Shown piece after piece: positions 33,732 through 42,879 of a stretch of DNA of 64,000 nt. Below the pieces are notes generated by a model, which did not search any database, was not told where the DNA came from, and was given only the letters and a program-made list of their open reading frames with translations. The first letter of the stretch is position 1, and every line of letters begins with the position of its first letter. The stretch is from Megamerina dolium (lineage: Eukaryota > Arthropoda > Insecta > Diptera > Megamerinidae), in assembly GCA_963854835.1 (NCBI GenBank), contig OY978530.1, positions 25,019,937-25,083,936 of the forward strand. Reading direction: 5' to 3'. Position numbers and translations under genes: made by a program.

Positions 33732-34169
33732 TGTAACGAGTATCGATAGTTGATTACTCATCACTATTGTGACTGACTCTATTGGCAGCATCGAAACGAA
33801 TGTCAACAAAAAGAAATAAGCGATAACCAGAACAAGCCAACGAGAAAGGAAGAGAAGAATCTCGATAAAGGAAGATTCTGGGGTGTTGCCAACAGAGTAT
33901 AAATAGAGCCAGTGTTGAGAATTGACAATCAATCGAATTCAGATCGTGACTGCGCAAACATATATACAGAGGCAAAAGTTGCAAGTACATTTAAGTGTTA
34001 TAGTAAATAGTTGATTGTAAACAGAGTTGATTGTAAATAGAGATTATTAAATAAATTGTTGCTGTATATAGTTGTATAAAATAAGTGTTGCAGTTATTAT
34101 TAACAGAATCCAGTGATCGAACAAGGTAATTCAAATAGAATTAAACGTTCACAGAATAAAAACGTAACA
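33732..34169 (+). repeat. 5' LTR of copy D
   Basis: 438 bp, TGTAACG...CGTAACA. A TATCGATA octamer lies ten bases from the tip (33742-33749). Confidence 0.95.
33898..33905 (+). promoter_or_regulatory. TATA box of the LTR promoter
   Basis: TATAAATA about 167 bases into the LTR; conserved in all copies. Transcription would start some 25-35 bases downstream. An AATAAA near the LTR end (34154-34159) could serve polyadenylation in the 3' copy. Confidence 0.65.
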
Positions 34170-34171
34170 AT

Positions 34172-34191
34172 TGGTGTCAGAAGTGGGATTC
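34172..34191 (+). promoter_or_regulatory. Primer-binding site, copy D
   Basis: TGGTGTCAGAAGTGGGATTC, two bases after the LTR; complementary to tRNA-Leu as in copy E. The ORF starts eight bases later. Confidence 0.8.
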
Positions 34192-34198
34192 TGTAAAG

Positions 34199-37171
34199 AT
34201 GGTGAAAATTGACCAACTGAAAGTGGACCAGCTTAAAAAGCTGTTAGTAGAGATGAATCTATCGTCATCAGGTGCAAAGGCGGAACTGCTGGTGAGGCTG
34301 AGGCAAGCTATGGAGGCTAAGGGAATTAATGTAGAAGAACATGAGTTCTTCGAGGAAGCCGATATACAAGCAGATGTGCACGCTGAGGAAGAGAGCAAGG
34401 TAGATTCGAGTGGTCAACTCATGGAATTTATGAAAACCATGATGCAACAGCAGCAACAACAGTTACAACAAAATGCCTCTCGCATTGACTTCAAGCTTCA
34501 AGAGCATTCGGCTGAATTGCGTATGAAAATTCAAGAAGGTTCGTCCCGCCAAGAAAACGCTATGGGAGAATTCCAGAAAACAATTGACTACAAGTTTCAA
34601 GAACATTCGGCTCGCCAAGAGGGCGTTATTAGTGAATTGCGTATGGAAATTCAAGAACATTCGGCTCGCCAAGAACACGTCATCGAAAATCTACAAAAAG
34701 GAATTGAACTTAGATTTCAGAAAATTTCCGGAGCTATTAATGACAAAGTCACAGAGCTGAAAGAACACGTGGATGAGTTGGATGATAAGCTGAAGGAACA
34801 TGTCGACGACTGGGAAGATAAGTTCGAGAAATTACAGCACGAACTCAATCAACTAAAAATAAATGGACCAGCCACATCAGTGATTAGAGATTCAAGTACA
34901 ATCAAATTAAAGCCACCAACATTTGACGGAAGCACGCCATTCAATATCTTCAAGCTTCAATTCGAGACAACAGCTTCGAAGAATCAATGGGATGACAGCG
35001 ACAAGACTGCTGCTTTAATAGTCGCATTAAAAGGTAATGCTTCCGAGGTGTTACAGATGGTTCCAGAGAAAGATCGTGGTAGCTATCAGTCACTGATGGA
35101 TACACTTCAGCGGAAATATGGAAATGAATACAAGAGTCAATTACATCGAGTGGAATTGAGATCGCGAGTGCAACGGAGTAATGAGAGCCTTCAGGAATTC
35201 GCTTCCGATATTGAGCGCTTATGTCATCTAGCGTTCTCCGGTAATTCGGAAGAGTTTGTCGAAAAAATAAAAATAGAGGCATTCATAGATGGCATACGTG
35301 ATGGAGAGACAAAGCGTGCTCTGGTCATGTCACCCAGGAATACTTATGCCGAAACAGTCAGTAGTGCCTTGACATTTGAAGCCGCCAGTTTGATGTGTAG
35401 ACCAATGCCACGGGTACGCCAACTAGAAACAGAAACAGCAGATCTGGTTGAAGCAGTGTGTCAGGCAGTTAAGTCAGTAATGCAGCCTGAAGGAAGAACA
35501 ACAGGTCGACGTGAAAACAAATTTAATGGTAAGTGCTTCATTTGCGACAAACGAGGGCATATAGCGCGTGATTGCAATCAATCGAATATGAAGCCTAAAG
35601 GTAGAACAAGGAATCAACGCAAATATAAATTTGCCGGTAAGTGCTTCATATGCCATCGAAGAGGGCACAAGGCGCGGAATTGTCGTCTACGACACAAGCA
35701 ACAAAGATCGAATTCACCAGGACAACGAAAGGACGATCGTGATGTCATTCATCGTAGTAAAGCTTATACTCCATATCGTCTTACTTGCACCGTGGATAGT
35801 AAACGGGAAAGAAACCAGAATCACATTGTTAACCTACGTCTTACGAATGTATTGCCGGAAGAGTCATGGACCACCGAACGAGTGCAAGAAGATCAGTGGA
35901 ACGACCCAGATCTCGTAAAGATTATGGAATACAAGGAGCAGGGCATACGTCCAGATTGGCAAGAAATGGCTAATGAGAGTCCAATAGCAAAGGCATACTG
36001 GGCGCAGTGGCAAAGCCTGCACTTACGAGACGGATGTTTATTCCGAGCATGGGAAAGTGTGGATGGAAAAATCACTAATGATCTTCTAGTGGTACCCAAG
36101 GCGAGAATAAATGAAGTGATAGCTGAGTATCACAATGCCTCCAGTGGAGGGCATTTGGGAATCACCAAAACCGTCGAGAAAATAAAGAACCGATTTTATT
36201 GGGTTGGATGTCATGACCATGTCGCTGATTGGATTCGGAAATGTAAGCAATGTGCAATGGCCAAAGGTCCCACTAAGAAAAGTCGAGGTAAGATGCACCA
36301 ATACACCGTGGGTGCTCCATTTGAGCGAATTGCTATGGACATAGCTGGGCCATTTCCAATAAGCAACGCAGGAAACAAGTATGTTCTGGTGGTTATAGAT
36401 TACTTCAGTAAATGGCCTGAAGTATACCCCATTCCAAATCAGGAAGCTAGTACAGTTGCGGATGTATTCGTCAACCAATGGGTTACTCGTTTTGGTGTAC
36501 CGATGGAGTTACACTCAGACCAAGGTCGAAATTTCGAATCAGTTGTATTCCAAGAGATATGCCGTATGCTGGGTATATACAAAACTCGTACAACACCTTT
36601 GCATCCACAATCTGATGGCATGGTAGAACGATTTAACCGTACCTTGGAGGAATATTTGAGAAAAGTCGTAGATAAATACCAAAGAGACTGGGATGTACAT
36701 ATACCAATGTTCCTCATGGCATATCGATGCGCACAACATGATACGACGGCTACTACACCGGCAATGGCAATTTTTGGAAACGAGTTAAGACTGCCAGCTG
36801 ATTTAAAATTTGGAGTCGTAACACCAACGAGATCAACCGAAGGTAATTATACTAGCGAAAAGCGGGAACAGTTGGATGAAGTACATCGGTTCATCAGAGA
36901 GCAGTCGCAGATGATAAGCGATAAGATGAAGGCCAGGTATGACTTGAAAGCAAATTCAAAAGGGTTCTATGAAGGAGAGCTTGTAATGCTTCATAATCCA
37001 CAACGAAAGAAAGGCCTGTCTCCTAAACTACAGACTCATTGGGAAGGACCATATGAGATTATAGCAAAGATAAATGACGTAGTGTATCGCATTCAACGTG
37101 CCTGGAATAAAAGAGCAAAGTTTAAAGTAGTGCACTTGGAGCGACTTGCGCCATATCGAGGGGAAGTATAA
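34199..37171 (+). CDS. Gag-integrase fusion protein, 990 aa, no PR/RT/RNase H
   Basis: One intact frame. Residues 5-40: SAP DNA-binding pattern. About 80-225: coiled coil made of QEHSARQE-type pieces. About 228-430: Gag core. Two CCHC zinc knuckles at 446-459 (CFICDKRGHIARDC) and 482-495 (CFICHRRGHKARNC). A basic link to about 545 (QRSNSPGQRK; TPYRLTCTVDSK). Then integrase: ESWTTERVQ, zinc finger His645, His652, Cys682, Cys685; catalytic Asp714 (MDIAGPF), Asp774 (HSDQGRNF), Glu810 (MVERFNRT), with 35 residues between the last two; and the C-terminal GPY module (GPYEIIAKINDVVYRIQ). In the long form these halves are separated by protease, RT, RNase H and a frameshift. All key residues of both halves are kept, which argues against a simple dead deletion. 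The missing enzymes would have to come from a long copy. Confidence 0.93.
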   Translation: MVKIDQLKVDQLKKLLVEMNLSSSGAKAELLVRLRQAMEAKGINVEEHEFFEEADIQADVHAEEESKVDSSGQLMEFMKTMMQQQQQQLQQNASRIDFKLQEHSAELRMKIQEGSSRQENAMGEFQKTIDYKFQEHSARQEGVISELRMEIQEHSARQEHVIENLQKGIELRFQKISGAINDKVTELKEHVDELDDKLKEHVDDWEDKFEKLQHELNQLKINGPATSVIRDSSTIKLKPPTFDGSTPFNIFKLQFETTASKNQWDDSDKTAALIVALKGNASEVLQMVPEKDRGSYQSLMDTLQRKYGNEYKSQLHRVELRSRVQRSNESLQEFASDIERLCHLAFSGNSEEFVEKIKIEAFIDGIRDGETKRALVMSPRNTYAETVSSALTFEAASLMCRPMPRVRQLETETADLVEAVCQAVKSVMQPEGRTTGRRENKFNGKCFICDKRGHIARDCNQSNMKPKGRTRNQRKYKFAGKCFICHRRGHKARNCRLRHKQQRSNSPGQRKDDRDVIHRSKAYTPYRLTCTVDSKRERNQNHIVNLRLTNVLPEESWTTERVQEDQWNDPDLVKIMEYKEQGIRPDWQEMANESPIAKAYWAQWQSLHLRDGCLFRAWESVDGKITNDLLVVPKARINEVIAEYHNASSGGHLGITKTVEKIKNRFYWVGCHDHVADWIRKCKQCAMAKGPTKKSRGKMHQYTVGAPFERIAMDIAGPFPISNAGNKYVLVVIDYFSKWPEVYPIPNQEASTVADVFVNQWVTRFGVPMELHSDQGRNFESVVFQEICRMLGIYKTRTTPLHPQSDGMVERFNRTLEEYLRKVVDKYQRDWDVHIPMFLMAYRCAQHDTTATTPAMAIFGNELRLPADLKFGVVTPTRSTEGNYTSEKREQLDEVHRFIREQSQMISDKMKARYDLKANSKGFYEGELVMLHNPQRKKGLSPKLQTHWEGPYEIIAKINDVVYRIQRAWNKRAKFKVVHLERLAPYRGEV

Positions 37172-37174
37172 AAA

Positions 37175-37193
37175 CTTGTTCGGGACGAACAAG
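37175..37193 (+). promoter_or_regulatory. 8-bp hairpin between ORF stop and polypurine tract
   Basis: CTTGTTCG-GGA-CGAACAAG, a perfect stem, three bases after the stop codon. Present at the same place in copies E, F and H, and with one stem mismatch in B (CTTTGTTCG side). It could be an RNA element or a termination/packaging signal; function unknown. Confidence 0.6.
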
Positions 37194-37196
37194 GTT

Positions 37197-37209
37197 AAGA
37201 GGAGGGCAG
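37197..37209 (+). promoter_or_regulatory. Polypurine tract, copy D
   Basis: AAGAGGAGGGCAG abutting the 3' LTR; the usual plus-strand primer position, with one C. Conserved in B, E, F and H. Confidence 0.75.
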
Positions 37210-37647
37210 TGTAACGAGTATCGATAGTTGATTACTCATCACTATTGTGACTGACTCTATTGGCAGCATCGAAACGAATGTCAACAAAAAGAAATAAGCG
37301 ATAACCAGAACAAGCCAACGAGAAAGGAAGAGAAGAATCTCGATAAAGGAAGATTCTGGGGTGTTGCCAACAGAGTATAAATAGAGCCAGTGTTGAGAAT
37401 TGACAATCAATCGAATTCAGATCGTGACTGCGCAAACATATATACAGAGGCAAAAGTTGCAAGTACATTTAAGTGTTATAGTAAATAGTTGATTGTAAAC
37501 AGAGTTGATTGTAAATAGAGATTATTAAATAAATTGTTGCTGTATATAGTTGTATAAAATAAGTGTTGCAGTTATTATTAACAGAATCCAGTGATCGAAC
37601 AAGGTAATTCAAATAGAATTAAACGTTCACAGAATAAAAACGTAACA
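37210..37647 (+). repeat. 3' LTR of copy D
   Basis: 438 bp; I see no difference from 33732-34169. Confidence 0.95.
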
Positions 37648-37651
37648 ATAC

Positions 37652-37832
37652 ATTAAAGTGTTATTGTAAATAGTTGATTATAAACAGAGTTGATTGTAAA
37701 TAGAGTTTATTAAATAAATTGTTGCTGTATATAGTTGTATAAAATAAGTGTTGCAGTTATCATTAACAGAATCCAGTGATCGAACAAGGTAATTCAAATA
37801 GAATTAAACGTTCACAGAATAAAAACGTAACA
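37652..37832 (+). repeat. 5' LTR of copy G, second piece
   Basis: 181 bases starting ATTAAAGTG, the continuation of 27509-27764. Followed by the tRNA-Leu primer site at 37835-37854. Confidence 0.92.
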
Positions 37833-37861
37833 ATTGGTGTCAGAAGTGGGATTCTGTAAAG

Positions 37862-39289
37862 ATGGTGAAAATTGACCAACTAAAAGTGGACCAGCTTAAA
37901 AAGCTGTTGGTAGAGATGAATCTATCGTCATCAGGTGCAAAGGCAGAACTGCTGGTGAGGCTGAGGCAAGCTATGGAGGCTAAGGGAATTAATGTAAGAG
38001 AACATGAGTTCTTCGAGGAAGCCGATATACAAGCAGTTGTGCACACTGAGGAAGAGAGCAAGGTAGATTCGAGTGGTCAACTCATGGAATTTATGAAAAC
38101 CATGATGCAACAGCAGCAACAACAGTTACAACAAAATGCTTCTCGCATTGACTCCAAGCTTCAAGAACATTCGGCTGAATTGCGTATGAAAATCCAAGAA
38201 GGTTCGTCCCGCCAAGAAAACGCTATGGGAGAATTCCGGAAAACAATTGACTACAAGTTTCAAGAACATTCGGCTCGCCAAGAACACGTCATCGAAAATC
38301 TACAAAAAGGAATTGAACTTAGATTTCAGGAAATTTCCGGAGCTATTAATGACAAAGTCACAGAGCTGAAAGAACACGTGGATGAGTTGGATGATAAGCT
38401 GAAGGAACATGTCGACGACTGGGAAGATAAGTTCGAGAAATTACAGCACGAACTCAATCAACTAAAAATAAATGGACCAGCCACATCAGTGATTAGAGAT
38501 TCAAGTACAATCAAACTAAAGTCACCAACATTTGACGGAAGCACGCCATTCAATATCTTCAAGCTTCAATTCGAGACAACCGCTTCGAAGAATCAATGGG
38601 ATGATAGCGACAAGACTGCTGCTTTAATAGTCGCATTAAAAGGTAATGCTTCCGAGGTGTTACAGATGATTCCAGAGAAAGATCGTGGTAGATATCAGTC
38701 ACTGATGGACACACTCCAGCGAAAATATGGAAATGAATACAAGAGTCAATTACATCGAGTGGAATTGAGATCGCGAGTGCAACGGAGTAATGAGAGCCTT
38801 CAGGAATTCGCTTCCGATATTGAGCGCTTATGTCATCTAGCGTTCTCCGGTAATTCGGAAGAGTTCGTCGAAAAAATAAAAATAGAGGCATTCATAGATG
38901 GCATACGTGATGGAGAGACAAAGCGTGCCCTAGTCATGTCACCCAGGAATACTTATGCCGAAACAGTCAGTAGTGCCTTGACGTTTGAAGCCGCCAGTTT
39001 CATGTGTCGACCAATGCCACGGGTACGCCAACTAGAAACAGAAACAACAGATCTGGTTGAAGTAGTGTGTCAGGCAGTAAAATCAGTAGTTCAGCCTGAA
39101 GGAAGAACAACAGGTCGACGCGAAAACAAGTTTACTGGTAAGTGCTTCATTTGTGACAAACCAGGACACATGGCGCGTGACTGCCGTCTACGACGAAAGC
39201 GATCAAGATCGAATTCTCCAGGAAGACAAAAGAAGGAGAATAAGGTGGATAGTGATCGCTCCACTAACACAAATCCATCGTTAAACTAA
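37862..39289 (+). CDS. Copy G Gag, 475 aa, SAP domain and one zinc knuckle
   Basis: Intact. It starts MVKIDQLKVDQLKKLLVEMN (SAP pattern), then the coiled coil with the pieces NASRIDSKLQEHSAELRMK, QEGSSRQENAMGEF and QEHSARQEHVIENLQKG. The core runs from SPTFDGSTPFNIFKLQF to TFEAASFMCRPMP, and one knuckle follows, KCFICDKPGHMARDC. The last codons (PSLN-stop) lie in the frameshift site at 39280-39286. Compared with copy E it differs mainly in the number and order of coiled-coil pieces. As a structural protein it would be made alone most of the time, with a minority of ribosomes continuing into Pol. Confidence 0.92.
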   Translation: MVKIDQLKVDQLKKLLVEMNLSSSGAKAELLVRLRQAMEAKGINVREHEFFEEADIQAVVHTEEESKVDSSGQLMEFMKTMMQQQQQQLQQNASRIDSKLQEHSAELRMKIQEGSSRQENAMGEFRKTIDYKFQEHSARQEHVIENLQKGIELRFQEISGAINDKVTELKEHVDELDDKLKEHVDDWEDKFEKLQHELNQLKINGPATSVIRDSSTIKLKSPTFDGSTPFNIFKLQFETTASKNQWDDSDKTAALIVALKGNASEVLQMIPEKDRGRYQSLMDTLQRKYGNEYKSQLHRVELRSRVQRSNESLQEFASDIERLCHLAFSGNSEEFVEKIKIEAFIDGIRDGETKRALVMSPRNTYAETVSSALTFEAASFMCRPMPRVRQLETETTDLVEVVCQAVKSVVQPEGRTTGRRENKFTGKCFICDKPGHMARDCRLRRKRSRSNSPGRQKKENKVDSDRSTNTNPSLN

Positions 39290-42200
39290 ATCGAGTCAGT
39301 TCAGCGGGGCGTGAACTGACTCCAACAGTGGGTTGCCCCATCATTCACATTTCACAACTACAGCGTGTGCCAAGCAGCTTGACTATTGATGGAAAATTGG
39401 ACAATATGGAATTCATGTTAACCCTGGACACTGGTGCATCACATTCTATAATCAAGAGCGATTTGGTAAAGAGGTTTGAGCCTTTAATGGGAATAAAATT
39501 GCGTACAGCAACGGGTGAGGATGCACAAATTCTGGGCAAGATAAAGAAACGAGTATCTATTGGAAATTGCACATGGGAACATGAATTCATTGTGGCCGAC
39601 ATCATCGATGACGTAATAATTGGTGTTGATTTTATGATTGACAACGGATTTACGTTAGATTTGAATCAACGGATACTACGTTATGCAAATGTCGAACTAC
39701 CATTGAACATTGGTTACAAGCGTAGTGGGAACATCAAACGAGTACTGGCATGTCAACGCCAAGAGGTTCCAGCAAAATCAGAAGCGGTGATATGGGCACA
39801 GATGAATGTGGATGATGGGACAGGCAAGTTGTGGCTGGTGGAAGCAGATAAAGAAATAACGAATAAAAACATCATACTTGGTAGGACGTTAGTAGAACCT
39901 AAAGAAAATGGAATAGTACCGGTGCGAATTTTAAATCCAACTAATACATCTACAGTTGTGAAGAAAGGAATGGTGATTGGTCATTGCCATGAAGTTACTG
40001 CCATAGTAGACTGCGAAAAGGGTTCGTCGATAAAAAGTGGAAGATCAGGAACTGTCAGAGTGGAAATAAAAGCACAGATGGAAGAATGGGCAGGCGTGCT
40101 TACCAACCAGCAAAAAGAAAAGGCTTTACAACTATTGGAGAAGTACAGTTCAATCTTTTCTTCAAATGGAAAAACTGGAGGACGAACAACCATCGTGAAG
40201 CATCACATTGACACCGGTGATTCTAGACCAATTCGTCAAACACCACGACGAGTTCCATTGGCCAAAAGAGACGAAGCCATTAAGCTGATTTCCGATATGC
40301 AGAAACAAGGTGTTATTGAACCATCAGCGAGTCCATGGAGTTCACCAGTTGTGCTGGTAAAGAAGAAGGATGGAAGTACTCGATTCTGTGTGGATTACAG
40401 AAAGCTAAATGATATTACGAAAAAAGACAGCTATCCACTGCCAAGAATCGATGACACTCTGGACACACTATCTGGTGCGAAGTGGTTCTCAACTCTTGAT
40501 TTGCAAAGTGGCTACTGGCAAGTGGAACTTGGTAAGGAAGACAAATAGAAAACAGCTTTCAGTATTGGCGATGGTCTATGGCAATTTACAGTTATGCCAT
40601 TTGGCTTATGCAATGCGCCAGCTACTTTTGAACGTTTGATGGAGCGTGTACTCAGAGGACTACACTGGAAAACGTGCTTGGTGTACCTCGATGACATTAT
40701 TGTGATGGGAAAAGATTTTAACGACCACCTGGAAAAGTTGAAAGAAGTATTTGAGCGTATACAATCAGCAGGGCTTAAACTGAATATGAAAAAGTGTTCA
40801 CTCTTCAGGCGAGAAGTTAAATATCTTGGTCATAAAGTAACAACAGAAGGGGTACATACCGACGAGGAGAAAGTAGCAGCAGTTCAAGAATGGCCTATTC
40901 CGTCGAATCTTCACGAGCTAAGAAGCTTCCTAGGCTTATGCACCTACTATAGACGATTTGTTCCTGGATTTGCAAACATCGCCAGCAGTCTGCATGAGTT
41001 GACAAGAAAGAACAAACCATTTGTGTGGGGCGAGGACCAACAGAAAGCATTCGAACAGCTGAAAGAAAAACTCTGTTCAGCACCAATATTAGCGTATCCA
41101 GTACCTGGTCAAAAGTTTGTGTTGGACACAGATGCGAGTGGCTATGGAATAGGTGGTGTGCTCTCTCAGATCATAGATGGGCAAGAAAAAGTAATAGCAT
41201 ACTACAGTAAAATCCTGTCGAAGCCAGAAAGAAATTACTGTGTCACACGAAGAGAGTTGCTCGCAATACTGGAATGTGTAAAGTATTTCCATAAATACTT
41301 GTACGGTCAGTCATTTCATCTACGAACTGACCACTCAGCGCTAAGGTGGTTATTGCAATTTAAAAACCCAGAAGGACAATTGGCGCGCTGGATTGAAAGG
41401 CTGCAGAGTTATGATTTTACCATCGAACATCGTAAAGGAGGACATCACGGCAACGCGGATGCTCTATCTCGTCGTCCTTGCAAAATGGAATGTAAACATT
41501 GTTCTCGAGTGGAAAGCAAGGAGCACATTGTCGACATACGACTTACGAATATATTGCCGGAGGAGTCATGGACCACCGAACGAGTGCAAGAAGATCAGCG
41601 GAACGACCCAGATCTCGTAAAGATTATGGAATACAAGGAGCAGGGCATACGACCAGATTGGCAAGAAATGGCTAATGAGAGTCCAATAGCAAAGGCATAC
41701 TGGGCGCAGTGGCAAAGCCTGCACTTACGAGACGGATGTTTATTCCGAGCATGGGAAAGTGAGGATGGAAAAATCACTAATGATCTTCTAGTGGTACCCA
41801 AGGCGAGAATAAATGAAGTGATAGCTGAGTATCACAATGCCTCCAGTGGAGGGCATTTGGGAATCACCAAAACCGTCGAGAAAATAAAGAAACGATTTTA
41901 TTGGGTTGGATGTCATGACCATGTCGCTGATTGGATTCGGAAGTGTAAGCAATGTGCAATGGCCAAAGGTCCCACTAAGAAAAGTCGAGGTAAGATGCAC
42001 CAATACACCGTGGGTGCTCCATTTGAGCGAATTGCTATGGACATAGCTGGACCATTTCCAATAAGCAACGCAGGAAACAAGTATGTTCTGGTGGTTATAG
42101 ATTACTTCAGTAAATGGCCTGAAGTATACCCCATTCCAAATCAGGAAGCTAGTACAGTTGCGGATGTATTCGTCAACCAATGGGTTACTCGTTTTGGTGT

Positions 42201-42873
42201 ACCGATGGAGTTACACTCAGACCAAGGTCGAAATTTCGAATCAGTTGTATTCCAAGAAATATGCCGTATGCTGGGTATATACAAAACTCGTACAACACCT
42301 TTGCATCCACAATCTGATGGCATGGTAGAACGATTTAACCGTACCTTGGAGGAATATTTGAGAAAAGTCGTAGATAAATACCAAAGAGACTGGGATGTAC
42401 ATATACCAATGTTCCTCATGGCATATCGATGCGCACAACATGATACGACGGCTACTACACCGGCAATGGCAGTTTTTGGAAACGAGTTAAGACTGCCAGC
42501 TGATTTAAAATTTGGAGTCGTAACATCAACGAGATCAACCGAAGGTAATTATACTAGTGAAAAGCGGGAACAGTTGGATGAAGTACATCAGATCATCAGA
42601 GAGCGGTCGCAGATGATAAGCGATAAGATGAAGGCCAGGTATGACTTGAAAGCAAATTCAAAAGAGTTCTATGAAGGAGAGCTTGTAATGCTTCATAATC
42701 CACAACGAAAGAAAGGCCTGTACCCTAAACTACAGACTCATTGGGAAGGACCATATGAGATTATAGCAAAGATAAATGACGAAGTGTATCGTATTCAACG
42801 TGCCTGGAATAAAAGAGCAAAGTTTAAAGTAGTGCACTTGGAGCGACTTGCGCCATATCGAGGGGAAAAATAA
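39268..42873 (+). pseudogene. Copy G Pol polyprotein, one nonsense codon in RT
   Basis: The -1 frame is open from 39268; recognisable Pol begins at about 39328 (GCPIIHISQLQRVPSSL). Protease DTGA at about 39427, RT entry at about 40340, then FSTLDLQSGYWQVELGKEDK followed by TAG at 40546-40548, where the other copies have a Glu codon. The same frame resumes with VMPFGLCNAPATFERLMERV, VYLDDIIVMG (about 40683), RNase H (FVLDTDASGYGIGGVLSQ), integrase with HHCC, the DD35E residues, and the GPY module, to a stop at 42871-42873. Full length would be about 1180 codons. The nonsense lies before the catalytic YLDD, so no RT would be made. The sequence after the stop diverges within six bases (copy truncated). 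Confidence 0.92.
39280..39322 (+). promoter_or_regulatory. Putative -1 ribosomal frameshift signal (gag to pol)
   Basis: GTTAAAC at 39280-39286 is phased G-TTA-AAC in the gag frame and directly followed by the gag stop TAA (39287-39289). After a 6-nt spacer comes a perfect 11-bp hairpin: GAGTCAGTTCA (39293-39303), loop GCGGGGCG, complement 39312-39322. The pol frame is -1 and open from 39268, so the two frames overlap by 22 bases. GTTAAAC is, as I recall, a natural slippery heptamer in an arterivirus. Identical signals are in copies A and E. Confidence 0.75.
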
Positions 42874-42879
42874 AAACTG

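Larger units (their letters stand above)
33732..37647 (+). mobile_element. Gypsy short-form copy D (Gag-integrase), apparently intact
   Basis: 3916-bp complete element with primer site, one 990-codon ORF, hairpin, polypurine tract and two LTRs between which I found no difference by reading. TSD ATAC (33728-33731, 37648-37651). It lies in the 5' LTR of copy G. The best candidate for a recently mobile short form. Confidence 0.94.
27509..42879 (+). mobile_element. Gypsy long-form copy G, interrupted by E and D, 3' LTR lost
   Basis: The 5' LTR is in two pieces: 27509-27764 and 37652-37832 (437 bp together, once the duplicated ATAC is discounted). Between them lie copies E and D, each bordered by ATAC. 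The internal part is gag 37862-39289 and pol 39268-42873. Similarity to the family ends at about 42879, a few bases after the pol stop, where Harbinger sequence starts; the 3' LTR and polypurine tract are missing. The upstream ATAT flank is shared with copy B. Confidence 0.9.

Noticed and set aside
34172..34191. A tRNA gene, suggested by the tRNA-Leu-like end
   Set aside because: Only about 20 bases match a tRNA 3' end complement; this is a primer-binding site.
28241..42873. An envelope gene in the Gypsy family
   Set aside because: Pol ends within 40 bases of the 3' LTR in all complete copies; there is no room for env.
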